The notes under the pieces: model-generated | Seen by the model: the letters and a program-made list of their open reading frames with translations, nothing else | Databases searched by the model: none | Told to the model about the DNA's origin: nothing | Source of the DNA: Astragalus membranaceus | Taxonomy: Eukaryota; Streptophyta; Magnoliopsida; Fabales; Fabaceae | Length of the DNA stretch: 64,000 nt | Assembly (NCBI GenBank): GCA_039519185.1 | Contig: CM076847.1 | Location: 47,003,708-47,067,707 of the forward strand | Direction: 5' to 3' | Made by a program: the position numbers and the translations under genes | Part shown: positions 11,064-23,927 of the stretch, piece by piece | How the letters are laid out: every line of letters starts with the position of its first letter | How positions within the stretch are numbered: position 1 is the stretch's first letter

Positions 11064-11382
11064 TATATATATATATATTTATCGTGAATCGTATACCGGT
11101 CTAGACGAATAAAGAATAATCATCCCGCGTCAGTTATACCATACCACGTAGGACTCGTAGTCCGCTTTATTAGTAATAAAACATATTCGCACACGTGTAC
11201 TATTGTTCGGCTTTTCGAAACAATTTCAACTTCAAAAGTATTTTATAAAACCCTTTTGAAACATACCCAAAATCATGGCATTATAAGCCTAATATCATTA
11301 TAGAAGGGTTAGGAAAGGATTAGAAAAGGATTGGAATCGATCGGGATCGTTTCAGGCAAGTTTGGAAAATTTGGACAGAACA

Positions 11383-11502
11383 CAGCGCACGGTCTGTGCT
11401 CCCACACGCACGGGTCGTGCGTCCTGTAAGTCATCTTTGCAAAACACAAACCGAAAGGGGCGCACGGTCCGTGCGCCTGGGACGCACGGGTCGTGCGCTT
11501 TT
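11383..11502. repeat. GC palindrome array in the 3' LTR
   Basis: Four CGCACGG(G)TCGTGCG-type near-palindromes lie within 120 bases, matching the arrays in the other LTR copies. The ORFs running through it are by-products of the repeat. Confidence 0.65.
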
Positions 11503-12607
11503 GACAGCACTAAATTTTATCCCATTTTCGCATTTTTCGTCGTTCCGATCATTTCTGATACCTGTTCCAGTCCAGTCCCAACATAAAAACAGTCCAAAAA
11601 CATATCCAATAACATCACTCGATCAATCAATACAATCAAAACTCCAACATATACGAATTTCTTCAAAATGCGATATATTTCAAAATAACGTTTTCGACTC
11701 AAAATCTTTCGAAACCAATTCACATAAAATTCATTGTAAAACGAAATAATCCTAAGCGTGAGTAAAACTCACCGATTGTGATGAAAATCACAAATAGCCG
11801 AGACTTTCCACGAAATCGCTTTTCCGACATAACCACACGAACGTTCCCCGTATAAACTTTACGCTCCGACGACAATCGAATCCGCTCCCAACCTTTGAAC
11901 CTACAATCAATCACAGAACCTCAATGAAATTACTATTCATCGTCTTCAAGCTTCGATTCACTATTCACACATAACCCAAATTTGAACCCTAACCTCTTGA
12001 TTCTTCACAAACCCCAAATCGGACTTCACTATTTGCGCAATCCACCTTAAGCTCGCTCCCAAACATCATCCAAAGCTTTCCTTTGAGCTTGAACAACAAA
12101 AACCTCCATTTTCCTCTTAAATTCGAAAATGGCAAAGTGAGAGAGAGAGTTGTTTTCGATGAAATTGGTACCAAATCGAAGAGGAAGGAACGCTGATCAC
12201 TTTTCGTGTTGGAAGGAAGTCGTTTTGATGAGCCTTTGAACTTCCTTTTTCCTCTTCTTCTCCTTCACCCATTATTTTCTCTTCTTTTCTTTTTTCTCTC
12301 TTTTCTCTCTGTTTCTCTTCTCTCTCTGTACGCGTTTCCTTTCCTTCTTTCTTTCTTAATTCTTTTCTTTCTCCCACACACACATATGTATATTTATTAA
12401 TATATAAGTGGTAACGTGGTCCAATTACCATATTGTCCTTAATCTCTTATTTCGTTCCGAATTGTCCTTAGTCCGTATTATCCGGTTAACGATCCGATGA
12501 CAACCAATAATTAATTTTAGCACTCAATAAATTTACCAGTCAAGTACTAAAATAATTCAATTGGGTCAACATCCAAATAATTCTATTAATTATTTGCGGA
12601 TGTTACA

Positions 12608-13280
12608 TTCTCCCCAACTTGAAAGAATTTTGTCCTCAAAATTTCGTCAAGTCTTTCATTCGACTAACCGAGAATCGACATTCTCAGAAAGGTCTAAATT
12701 TGCGGGAAAACAATCTTGAATTAACGAAATGAGTGTAGAAAATCTTCCTAAAGTTGGCACATCAATCTCCAAGTATTATCCACTACTACCTTGATACGAA
12801 ATCTCTTGTTACGAATCTACACGAGAAACTTATCATTCGCCTACATAGGCTCGGCACCGCGTTTGAAAACACTTCCGAAGCTTCATTCCAATTATCCTCG
12901 TTTACTCCCCAACTTTGATTAATCTAAATCAAAGGGTTTAATACAAGACACTTGATAGACATACCGGTTGAAAATGAGATCCACAAATTGGTATTCCACG
13001 GTAGAGATAAGTATAAACATGATTTTCTCGAAGGGTGTAAACACGTTCTCAACAATTTTTCTAAAAATTACATAACAGTCCTCGTACACATTAACAATGT
13101 GACGAAAAAGTCATCTGTGAAACTTTTTGACTCGCCACCAAGATTTCGAGATAAAACTTTTCAAAAAAGATGGAATGAGGGTTTTACTAAAAACTTTGAC
13201 CTTAAACGTAGAAATAAACCGTGGGGACATCAAATAAATTTGAAAACAATGAAAATCACCTCAGTTGTTCCCAAAACATA
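12608..13280 (-). mobile_element. Residual internal region of the 1466-14839 retrotransposon
   Basis: About 0.67 kb between the two LTR copies. Read on the minus strand, its last 40 bases give a purine-rich tract ending GTTGGGGAGAA directly before the 3' LTR. No gag, protease, RT or integrase motif is present. The right boundary coincides with a TA-rich stretch in the 5' LTR, consistent with a large deletion that removed the end of the 5' LTR and most of gag-pol. Confidence 0.6.
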
Positions 13281-14839
13281 CATATGTATATATTTATCGT
13301 GAATCGTATACCGGTCTAGACGAATAAAGAATAATCATCCCACGTCAGTTATACCATACCACGTAGGACTCGTAGTCCGCTTTATTATTAATAAAACATA
13401 TCCGCACACGTGTACTATTGTTCGACTTTTCGAAACAATTTCAACTTCAAAAGTATTTTATAAAACCCTTTTGAAACATACCCAAAATCATGGCATTATA
13501 AGCCTAATATCATTATAGAAGGGTTAGGAAAGGATTAGAAAAGGATTGGAATCGATCGGGATCGTTTCGGGCAAGTTTGGAAAATTTGGACAGAACACAG
13601 CGCACGGTCCGTGCGCCCACACGCACGGGTCGTGCGCCCTGTAAGTCATCTTTGCAAAACACAAACCGAAAGGGGCGCACGATCCGTGCGCCTGGGACGC
13701 ACGGGTCGTGCGCTTTTGACAGCACTGAATTTTATCCCATTTTCGCATTTTTCGTCGTTCCGATCAATTCTGATACCTATTCCAGTCCAGTCCCAACATA
13801 AAAACAGTCCAAAAACATATCCAATAACATCACTCGATCAATCAATCCAATCAAAACTCAACAACATATACGAATTTCTTCAAAACGCGATATATTTCAA
13901 AATAACGTTTTCGACTCAAAATCTTTCGAAACCAATTCACATAAAATTCATTGTAAAACGAAATAATCCTAAGCGTGAGTAAAACTCACCGATTGTGATG
14001 AAAATCACAAATAGCCGAGACTTTCCACGAAATCGCTTTTCCGACATAACCACACGAACGTTCCCCGTATAAACTTTACGCTCCGACGACAATCGAATCC
14101 GCTCCCAACCTTTGAACCTACAATCAATCACAAAACCTCCATGAAATTACTATTCATCGTCTTCAAGCTTCGATTCACTATTCACACATAACTCCAATTT
14201 GAACCCCAACCTCTTGATTCTTCACAAACCCCAAATCGGACTTCACTATTTGCGCAATCCACCTTGAGCTCGCTCCCAAACATCATCCAAAGCTTTCCTT
14301 TGAGCTTGAACAACAAAAACCTCCATTTTCCTCTTAAATTCGAAAATGGCAAAGTGAGAGAGAGAGAGAGAGAGAGAGAGAGTTGTTTTCGATGAAATTG
14401 GTACCAAATCGAAGAGGAAGGAACGCTGATCACTTTTCGTGTTTGAAGGAAGTCGTTTTAATGAGCCTTTGAACTTCCTTTTTCCTCTTCTTCTCCTTCA
14501 CCCATTCTTTTCTCTTCTTTTCTTTTTTCTCTCTTTTCTCTTTGTTTCTCTTCTCTCTCTGTACGCGTTTCCTTTCTTTCTTTCTTTCTTAATTCTTTTC
14601 TTTCTCACACACACACATATATATTTATTAATATATAAGTGGTAACGTGGTCCAATTACCATATTGTCCTTAATCTCTTATTTCGTTCCGAATTGTCCTT
14701 ACTCCGTATTATCCGGTTAACGATCCGATGACAACCAATAATTAATTTTAGCACTCAATAAATTTACCAGTTAAGTACTAAAATAATTCAATTGGGTCAA
14801 CATCCAAATAATTCTATTAATTATTTTGCGGATGTTACA
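13281..14839 (-). mobile_element. Truncated 5' LTR of the 1466-14839 retrotransposon
   Basis: Nearly identical to 11085-12607: same GC palindromes (13597-13716), same CT-rich tract (14480-14610) and same TGTTACA end. It contains an expanded (GA)n run at about 14356-14383 that is short in the other LTR. Its left third is missing. Confidence 0.8.
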
Positions 14840-14844
14840 TTTGT

Positions 14845-16024
14845 TCTCAAAATGGATAGTATAGAGATAGATAGAAATAAAGAAAAATAGCTATTTAATA
14901 ATAAACTATTTATAAATTTGATATATTATTCCAGTGTGAGAGAAAAAGATATGGAAAAAGTAAAGTTGGAGAGAGAAATGGAAAAAGTAAAGGTGGTGAG
15001 AAAAATGGAAAAGGTAAGAGAAATAGATGTGGAGAGAGAAATGTAAAAAGTAAATTGGTTATGAAATTTACAATAATACCCCTAAAAAGATAGGGTGTAA
15101 AATGTCCAAATTTGTAATTTCAACAACCCTTTATTTTCTTCTAATGTACTTAGTGAATAAGGAGAAGTAAAATCTTTAGATATTCTTAAGACATAATAAT
15201 ATAATAATACAGTTGTGTTTTACTTATCGTTTTCAACCGTTTAACATCGTGTTTGATGTTAAATAAGTTATCCTAAATTGACCATGGATATTCTAGGATA
15301 TTATTTCCTAGTATTTTCTGTGATTCGTTTTCCCAACCGGTTTCTTGCTTCGGTGTTTTTAGCTACGTCTTTTACTCGCCTTTTAGAGAAAATAAACTCT
15401 CATATTCTTTTGACTAAAAATTATTATAACTATTCTCTAATAGTTATAAATGACTTCTAGAATCATGATGGCGAATTTCGTCGAGTTCAGGTTAGATATG
15501 AGGTTTTTGAGCGGCTTAAATTTTGTCCGGTGAGTCTAAAACACGTCCAAGTTCTGGTGGAATTTTGGGACGAAATTTAAACCTTATCCTAATATAATAT
15601 ATTAGGTTCTAAATATACTTTCGGTTTGGTGAAAACGCAAAGAAATTCTGCGATTAAATTCACACATATCGCATGAGAAAATACACAAGTGAAGACACTT
15701 TAAAATAAGAATTAGAAAATTTAGAGTGTTACAATCTTTGGCAAGGGGAGCGAGGGTCGTTCTTGGTCTTCCAGAGCCATTCTCGGTACTCTGGAGCCCT
15801 TCTCAGTCTTTTGGCTTCTAGGTCAGCAATTTCCGGACACGCCCGGTACAGGTACTTTAGTAGATTTATAATAAGGGGTACTTTAGTGTATTTATCATGT
15901 TTACCTAAATTCTGGAAAAATAAATACGCTTAACAATAATCCAAAGTAAGTGTAGAAGTAGATATTTTTGCTTAAAATTTAGCGTGGAGGGAGTACTCAG
16001 TACCGTAAAAAAGTTGAATATGCA
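14845..16024. other. Intergenic DNA with a possible old LTR fragment
   Basis: No gene is recognisable. The stretch ending AAATTTAGAGTGTTACA at about 15732 reads TGTAACACTCTAAATTT on the minus strand, a typical LTR start, and 15510-15590 ('GTGGAATTTTGGGACGAAATTT') resembles retroelement sequence. I could not find the other end or a duplication, so this is only a suspected relic. Confidence 0.35.
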
Positions 16025-16225
16025 TAGTATTTAGGGTAAATAGTTATTTTAATCCCCTAATGTGTGAGGCGCTGTCATTATAATCCATGAATGTATCAAA
16101 ACTGCAAATAAGTCATTTTTTAGTAATTTTAGGGACTATATTGACCAACAAAATAACATATTTAAGGACCAAAATGACAAACAAAAAACACATTTGAAAA
16201 CCAAAATGACACATTACTTGAGGAT

Positions 16226-17460
16226 TGTTAGAATTTCAGCAAGTGTACCGAAACGTTGCAAGTAATAGAAATAACGGTAAGTACCGGTCGTATCCACAGG
16301 GATTGCGCGTTGTTTTCAATGGCTAAATTATTGACTCTTAGATGTGAAAATAGAAGTTGGATTTGAATTATAGTAACCGTAAAGTAACGTTTGTGAAATA
16401 AGACGAGAAAAGCGATTAGGGGCCGAATCCTCTCCCCTCACCTATCTTATGGACCTTCAGCTAATTACAAATTAATTGTTTGAAACACCAGATTCAATTC
16501 ACTAAAGTAGGTTAAGGACAATTCCTTGCCTCAAAACCCCTTTTACCTAATTGAGTTACCCTAATTCCTTAGGTGAATCATGCCAATTGGTAAAGCAATA
16601 AACTTAATAACTAGAGAATTCATGCATCCAATCCCATATTCCTATGGTGATCACAAGTACATGATCTAATACCCATATCAAGCATGCAACCCATATCCCT
16701 ATGTGATCACATACCTAAATCATTATAATTATCATATGTAACTATAAAGCATTACATTAAGAGGCATAGACTTATGATGAATCAAACAACTAATTGTATT
16801 AACCATAACAAATAATCCATAACATAGGTTTGGGGAGAATCATCTCTCCCTAATCATAGAAATTTAGTTACACATGGTGAATAAAGACATAACTAGAGTA
16901 AGGAAGACAATACAAGCAAAGATAGGCATAGGAACCTTCAACCCTCGTTCCCAAGTGATGAAAAGCTCCAAAATCGCACCTCCTTGCTGTTCCAAGACTT
17001 CTGGCTGCGCTCCACTCCCCCAGCTCCCTGTTATTTTCGCTGAAAAATCCTTAACACCTTAATTTCTGGTCTCCATCGCGACGCGACACGATACCTTCGC
17101 AACGCGATGCTGCTGAAAAGTGGCTGGTCGCGACGCGAAATTGCGCAGAAACAAATTCCTCCTTTTTCATGCTACCTTCGCGACGCGAACCCTCCTGGTC
17201 GCGACGCGACAGAACCAAAATCCTTCAAATTGTGCTGCACTTCCGGGCAAGTGTCTGGTTCGCCGAATGATGACACAACAATTTGGAAGTCTTCAAGTAC
17301 AAATTGTCTCCAAAACTGAAGGAATGACTTACAAAAGGACTTCCTACGACAATGCTCTAATACTAAGCTAAATCCCCAGATAATGACTTCGGTACAATCA
17401 AAAACCCGCACAATTGGTCCTAAAATTGGACAACTTACATCATATGGCAGAGAGTCAACA
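16226..17460 (-). repeat. 3' LTR of the Athila-like element
   Basis: 1235 bp, direct repeat of 25315-26467. It is about 80 bp longer than the other LTR because of small indels, for example near 16675-16710 and a GCGACGCGA-rich stretch at about 17090-17210. Confidence 0.85.
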
Positions 17461-18815
17461 CAACCCCAAACTTAAACTTTTGCTTGTCCTCAAGCAAGTA
17501 TTCAATTCAGGCTGTGGCTATTTTTCTATTTAGCTGTTACATATAATACACCAACCTTAGACACATCAACACATCAACTATCATCATCAACCTAATACCG
17601 TAGCAGGACAACTGAATTGGAAAATATAGGATCATAAGCAGGCAGCCTTCCCAAGTTTTCTCTATGCACACATCTCACTAGTGTTTCACTCTTTGAAGTG
17701 TTTTAGGGTATTCACTCAATTCACAGTACCAGCATCATCGTTTCATAAGCTTGACAGAGTTCTATACCAATCTATACAAATGATATGCACACACACTTTT
17801 TTGAGGACTTTAAGGGTTATAGCGGGGCTTAGGTAAGGGTGGATAATTTTGGATAAGTAGGTTGCACTTGGAGTTAGGCCTACCTCTCTCTTTGTCAATT
17901 TCACACCATTCACTTACTCACCCATTTTCCCCAAAGCATTCAACAAACAAGAGAAGGATTTTTTTTTTGTGTTCCTTCCTCTTGTATACCACCCCAAACT
18001 TAGAATGTTGCTATTCCATGAGCAACCCTAAACTTAGAATGTTTCCCCACTCTCACATCTTTTGTTACCTAACTCCAAGTTAAGAAATAACTAGGCTCTG
18101 ATTTTCAGAAAAAAATACGAAAATTAACTATAGGCTCAGAGGGGCTAGCAAAGGATAAACATTAGTTAGGTGTGGTTTGAAAGGCTCAGGGGTGTCAAAA
18201 GAAGTGCCTCAGTGTGTATGAAAATCAAATGCAAGACAATTAAGTACAATGTCAAGTTCTGCAGACTAATGCAGGCAAGGAATACACACAATAGATAAAA
18301 AAAAGTGTTTAGGCTCAAACCTCACAGTTGGTATTTGTAGAGATAGAACTCGAGAGATCCTGCCCACAGATGATAAAGATTTTACTCCTCCTTTGCCTTA
18401 ACCACTGATAGTACTTCATGATAAAAATTGATGTGCGTGTGCTCAAAAGGTAAAACGTAAACATGCGAAGCCAAATGCCACATATCATCATAATTGAGGC
18501 TGCTTCAACAAAAAAAAAAGAATAAGATCATGGTGCCTCAATGTCACAGAATAATTTGTAATAATATAGTACAGACCAAAGTGCAAAATAAAGTCAAAAG
18601 GGGAAAGTAAGACTAAAAGTGCAAGATAAAAATGTCTGAAAATAACAGTAAAAGATAAATGAGCCTCCTGCTCATGGAAAGGAAATGTGCTACTCAATGT
18701 ACTCATCCCCTGAAAGTAGGGGGTCCTGGGGGTCTGGCTGCTGCGCTGCCTGTGGTGCTGATGAAGATGGGCTTGCCGCTCTGTTCTTGGCCATGTACTC
18801 CTGGGCAGCCAGATG
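17461..18815 (-). other. 3' untranslated region of the Athila-like element and end of its last ORF
   Basis: Contains the polypurine tract next to the 3' LTR (17461-17480 on the plus strand reads CAACCCCAAACTTAAAC). At its right end (about 18690-18815) is the C-terminal coding tail of the 3' ORF, reading on the minus strand '...HLAAQEYMAKNRAA' and ending 'LLSGDEYIE' before a stop. The rest has no recognisable coding content. Confidence 0.6.
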
Positions 18816-21536
18816 TGTAACGCCCCAAAAATGATAGATTAATTTATTTAATTAATTAAATGAAATTGAGTGGTAGAAATAATAATATAATTATTATTTA
18901 TTACTTAATAAAATAATTATAGGTGTTATTATATGTGAGCCTTAGTTGGGTTGGAAATAATTATTTAATTTGAAGGGAGTGGTGATGGTAATTCCGGATG
19001 TTAGGATCGGCCCAAGCCCAAGCCCATTGACTTAGGCCTAGGCGAATTAGTAAGGGTTGGAGACAAGTGTCTCATTGGTGCAAAAGAAAGAAAAGAATTC
19101 GAAGAGAGGAGAGAAGAGAAGAGAAAAAGAAAACGTAAAAAGAGAGAGTGAGAAGAGGAGAAGTCGCGAAGAGAGGAGGAGAAGAAGAAATAGGGCGAAT
19201 CACTCAAGGAGGAAGAGAAGGCTTGTTGGTGTCTTGCAATTTCTTGGAGCCTTGCCTAGCAATTTCGACTTCTAAGAGGTTAGGGGGTCCTCTTTTTATC
19301 TTTAATAGCTTATGTGATGAGTAATGCCTAGGCTTAGGTCCTAGGGTGATTTCTATGAATGATTGGTATATTGTGATGTTGTGCTATGCTGAATTTTTAA
19401 TTGTGCAAATGGATGTTTGATTGGTGTTGAAATTGTACACAATAGGAATGATGCATGCCCATTGTTTGGTGTTATGATTGAATGAATTTTTGGTGGTAAA
19501 TGTGATGATTAGTCTTATATGGATAAATTAAGGTTGGAGATTTAATTTGGGAATTTTTGGTGGTGAGGAACTCGAAATTGGTTGGCTCCTTAGGCTCCAA
19601 GGCGTATGTGTGTGTTGCTGGAAATTCTGTCTAAGACTGTGTCTAGCTCCTGGGAACCAGGCGCCCATGTGCTGTGTCTGTGTTGCCTGTGTCTGGTTCT
19701 GTGTCTAGACACTGGGCGCCGGGTTCCCTTGTCTGCGCCACTGTGTTGCAGAATTGTGTTGCTCGTGTCTAGGCACCATGGGAACCGAGGGTCCCGGAGA
19801 TTGGATGCTCGGTTTGTTTTCAAATTTGGTATGGGAGTTCCTGGACACAAAAAGAGTCAGTTTCAGGTGTTGGGTCAAAATTTGGCCGTGTTCCTTGTGC
19901 CATGGGCGCCAAGGGCCCCAATTTTATGTTGTTCATTTTGCGAAAATTGATACTGGGTTTTCATGTCCAAGCTAAATGGCTCGTGTAAAATCATTTTTGG
20001 AGTCATAGGAGTTGTGGTTTGTCTTGGCCTTAGGCGCCTAGCCCATGGGCGCCAAAGAGCCGTGTCACTTTTTGCCAAAATTTTTGTTGGGTTCTCATAT
20101 TCTGAGTATTTGGCTCGTGCAAAATTAATTTCGAAGTTAAAAGAGTTGTCTTGCGTGTTTTGCCAAGGCGCCTTATGCATGGGCGCTGTGTTCCCTGCGC
20201 CAGTTTTCCTGCGCCTGTGTCTGGGCGCTAGGCACCCTGCGCCAGTTCCTGCGCCAGTTCCTGGGCGCCAGCGCCTATGCGCGTGTTGCTGTTTCTGGGC
20301 GCCAGCGCCCATGCGCCAAGTTTTGTGTTGCTCCTGGGCGCCCAGCGCCCTGCGCCAAGTTCTGTGTTGCTCCTGGGCGCCCAGTGCCCATGCGCCAGTT
20401 TCCAGGATGTCTAAGTATTTTTCCGGTTTTGTTTTTAATGTAACTTTTGACTCGGTTATCCAAATTTAACGGTTCAAAATGCGTTTCGAAGCTAGTTTCA
20501 GTGTCTATCCAAATGTTCCAATTTTATGCAAAAATAAATTATTTTATTGGTGTTTCTGGGCTGAGGTGTTCAAGTGTCTAAATGGCAATTTTATTCATTT
20601 TCCCTATGTCGTGTCAAATTCTAAAATTTGCCTAATTGAAATTGGTGTTGGTGTGAGTGGTGGGTTGAGTTGGTGAGTGTATTATGTGCATAATTGGTGA
20701 GCAGAGGCTTCGGCCTAATTTTAATTGGTGAGCAGAGGCTTCGGCCTAATTTTAATTGGTGAGCAGAGGCTTCGGCCTAATTTTAAATCGGTGAGATGAT
20801 TTAATGGTGAGTTTGATGAATTGTGTGGTGTGTGGTGGTGCTTCCATAGCATCCCATGAAACATGTGCATTATTGGTGAGCAGAGGCTTCGGCCTAATTT
20901 TATTTGGTGAGCAGAGGCTACGGCCTATTTGTATTTGGTGACGGATCCGACATGCATGTGCCCGTGGAGTTTGGGTTGCATTTCACGCATAACCATACCT
21001 TTTGCATTGTTGTTTGGAGAATTGTAATTGTGATGTGGTTGCTGCCTTTGTTGTGAATCGGTGTGCCTAGTTACCTTTTCCTATGCAGTGCTTATTTCCA
21101 TATGTTATTAATTATGAAAAGAGACTCACCCTACTGCTTTTATGTTGCTTCTTATGTCGGCAACGTGCAGGTATTAGCGAGTGAAGGTTATCCTTATGCC
21201 TTCGTCTGGTAGGGAGTGTCATGCTCTGATACGTAGCACCGGGGGCGTCTTAGGTTTATGTGTTATTTTAATTACACTGTTAGACTGTTATTAGTGATGT
21301 ATTGGATTTGTTTTCGAACTTAATATTTTTCCGCTGTGGTAACGACTGTATTTAGTTGATGCGAACTGAACCGGTATTTTATGGTGCTATGTATCTTGTT
21401 GCTTTTAGCCAAATTATGCAAATTTGAAGTTGTTGATTTAATGGAGTAAGTGTAGCACTCTCTTATATTGGTTTCAAAAAAGAAAAAGAAACTCTGATTT
21501 TATTAATTAGTAAGGTTATTAGAAGGGGGTGTTACA
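18816..21536 (+). mobile_element. Solo LTR (2.7 kb) inside the Athila 3' ORF
   Basis: It begins TGTAACGCCCC and ends GGGGGTGTTACA, with TSD AGATG at 18811-18815 and 21537-21541. Its layout resembles the other TGTAACA LTRs: a purine-rich tract (19080-19220), then GC-rich GGCGCC palindromes (19610-20400), then a tandem repeat (20690-20935). The related LTR start at 63501 has a similar opening. Plus orientation is inferred from the purine tract. ORFs through the GGCGCC region are not supported as genes. Confidence 0.85.
20690..20935. repeat. Tandem repeat GGTGAGCAGAGGCTTCGGCC in the solo LTR
   Basis: Five copies of a ~32-bp unit: three adjacent, then two more after a gap of about 80 bp. The core is GAGCAGAGGCTTCGGCCTA; the last copy has TACGGCC. 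Confidence 0.7.
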
Positions 21537-21541
21537 AGATG

Positions 21542-22564
21542 GACTCTAGCTGATGCAAGGTAAGAGGTGTCCATGCCCTGCTGCTGTAGTAGCATCGACG
21601 TCCCGCACCAGTTGGCCATATGGAGGTCATACTGGAAGGAAGGGTCACTGCCATACACCTGACGGTATGATGGGCCTACTGGCTGCTGCTGTGATGGAGA
21701 TGATGGCTGGGGTGGTACTGCTCCATCCATAGGCCCCTCGGCCTGCTTCATGATCCAGGCTACGGTGATGGGCTCCCTGGGGTCAACTCGTAAGTCATCA
21801 GAGTACTCAGGACAGCCCTGCTGTGTACATAAGGAATGGATCACAGAGGCATGCCCCAATCTAGCCCTTGGACATCTGACTATCTCTGCTATGCTCTCAG
21901 ATATGGCTCTCCCCAGGTTCACCCTCTGGCCTCTCATAATAGCCAATAGTCCCATGGCCACCTTAACCTTCACATCAGTAGAATTGGAATAAGAGATGAT
22001 TGACTGGTTGAAAAATGCATTCCAGGCCTTCGGGTTTGGCTTCAGTCCCATGTTGCAAAAGCGGCACGGGAAGCTCTGGGATCCTGGCACGTACTAAACC
22101 CATTGTGCCCCTGGACGGCACAGCTCTCTCAAGCTCCCCTCATAATCAATATTCCTGGGGGCAACTGCAGCGGTGCACATAGCACAGTAGGCCTCTGTAG
22201 GTAGCCCAAGCAGGCTGTTATTGCTGTCCGAAGAGTAGGACACAGTCCTTCCTCTGACATAAACTGATGTAGACTTGTCCTTCTCCTCCTCCCAATAGGC
22301 ATTGGAGTAGAACTCTCTGACTAGGCTCTGGTTTGCCTGCCTAATCATTGAGTTGAGTGGAAGCCACCCCAATTCCCGCAATGTGGAGGTGATGATCGTG
22401 AACTCTCCTGTGGCAAGGTCGAAGGCCCTCTCAGGATTTATCTTTTTACCTTTGACCACTTGTTGGTACCGCTCCTCGTGCTCGGGGGACTTGAACCTAT
22501 CAACCTCAACTGATGAGTCCCCCCTCCTTCTCTTGGAGGTGCCTGCTTTATTTGGCTTTACCAA
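21542..22564 (-). pseudogene. Athila 3' ORF ('putative plant transposon protein'-like), interrupted
   Basis: On the minus strand a frame opens near 22564 with a basic segment ('SKRRRGD') and continues through 'LATGEFTIITSTLRELGW' and 'SLVREFYSNAYWEEEKD'. This pattern is common in legume Athila-type elements and in proteins annotated as putative plant transposon protein. A stop at 22094-22096 breaks the frame, and it continues in register to about 21542, where the solo LTR enters; the final piece lies at about 18690-18815. No membrane segment is obvious, so calling it env-like rests only on its position. No ATG is visible at the left end of the frame. The function is unknown. Confidence 0.55.
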
Positions 22565-22794
22565 TTTTGTGTACTTGTAAATGTCCTCACAGTGGGTTGC
22601 CTCCCACTCAGCGCTTCTTTAACGTCACTAGCTTGACGGTTGTCAGAAGATGTCTCAGTTTGGCTCCGGCGGAGCACTCAGGCCTTTTCAGTGCCTCTTC
22701 CAGCACTCCCTTGGCATACTCCACTTCCATCTTACAGTTCTTACCAGATGTACTTGTAGCTTCCTTTAGGTCCTTCCAAACAGCAGGTGGCTTC

Positions 22795-23919
22795 TCACGG
22801 GTTGGGTGGTAGATTTTTTTTAACCATCTTGGAATTAGTGGTCTCAATGCAGTGGCATTCTTCTTTTTCCTTCATCGGGGATGTGTACTCAAGCACATTG
22901 AAGGTCTCAGATTCATCTTGGACCCTCAATTTCACCGTCCCTTCAGCCACATCAATTACTGCCCTACTAGTAGCCAGGAAGGGTCTTCCCAGAATGAAAG
23001 GAATGTCATTGTCCCCATTCATGGAGCTTTTGACATCCGTATCCCCATCCAGTTGCAAAATTACAAAGTCTACTAGGAAGAGGAACTTGCCAACCTTGAC
23101 CAGGACATCCTCCACAACCCCATAAGGGTTCCTGATAGACCTGTCATCAAGACGCAAGGTCATTGTGGTTGGTTTCACTTCTCCTCCGTCCTGTTTCCTC
23201 CACATGGCTAAGGGCATTAAGTTTATGCTCGCCCCCAAATCACAAAGTGCCTTATCAACCTTTTCTTCACCAATTGTGCACGGGAGGGTGAAGCTCCCAG
23301 GATCCTTCAACTTCTGAGGAAGCTTGTTTTGTATTATGGCACTACACTCCTCGGATAGAGCCACAATTTCATCATCCTTAAACCTCCTCTTTTTAGTCAA
23401 CAATTCCTTCATGAACCTTGCATACATGGGCATTTGCTCTAATGCCTCTGCGAAAGGAATGTTGATCTGGAGACGCGAGAAAATTTCCCTAAACTTGGAG
23501 AATTGCTCCTCCTTCTCTTTCTTCTTGGGTAATGGCGGGTAGGGCAATTTCATGTATGATGGGATCTCCTGGACCTTCTCTCTTGCCTCCCCCTCAATTT
23601 TCTCACTTCCTGTTTCTTTTTCTTTTTTAACCACCTCGTTTTCTTTTTCCAATTCCCCACTAGGCTTGTGCTTGGCTACCTCAACGGGTCTCAACTCTTT
23701 ACCACTTCTCAGCGAGATAGCATTGCAATTCTCATTCTTGGGGTTATCCACCGTGTTTGCAGGGAAACTACCATTGGACTTCTCAGCTAATTGCTTAGAC
23801 AGTTGACCAATTTGCGTCTCCAAGTTCTTCCTGGATGTTTCATGGTTCTTTCCCATGTTTATCATTACCCGCTCTTGGGACTGGAAGGTGTTTTTGGTCA
23901 TCTGCATAAACTGTGTCAA
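22795..23919 (-). pseudogene. Athila-like gag C-terminus and aspartic protease
   Basis: The 374-codon frame carries 'ISLRSGKELRPVEVA' and a Lys/Glu-rich linker. It then has the block 'FAEALEQMPMYARFMKELL' and the retropepsin-type motif 'ALCDLGASINLMPLAMW' with 'IPFILGRPFLAT' downstream, the hallmark of Athila proteases. The active-site triplet reads DLG instead of DTG/DSG, as is common in this lineage. The frame is joined to the gag frame by a shift in a C-run near 23940. Downstream (22565-22850) coding similarity fades; RT should follow but does not. Confidence 0.75.
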
Positions 23920-23927
23920 CGCATCTT

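Larger units (their letters stand above)
1466..14839 (-). mobile_element. LTR retrotransposon (TGTAACA...TGTTACA family), internally deleted, carrying later insertions
   Basis: The element begins TGTAACACCC at 1466 and ends GATGTTACA at 14839, flanked by the 5-bp direct repeat TTTGT (1461-1465 and 14840-14844). The terminal TG..CA and 5-bp duplication define an LTR retrotransposon. Minus orientation follows from the sequence abutting the left LTR at 12608: its reverse complement reads GACGAAATTTTGAGGACAAA...GTTGGGGAGAA and then TGTAACA, the usual end of a Ty3/gypsy internal region, polypurine tract and 3' LTR. The 3' LTR is therefore 1466-12607 (about 2.45 kb without the viral insert) and the 5' LTR is about 13281-14839. 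Nearly all of the internal region (gag-pol) is gone. The clade (Tekay/chromovirus-like) is a guess from the 3' end only. Confidence 0.85.

Noticed and set aside
19600..20470. ORFs of 114-168 codons on both strands through the GGCGCC-rich part of the solo LTR
   Set aside because: They are by-products of GC palindromes and low-complexity repeats, with no known domain and no conservation between LTR relatives.
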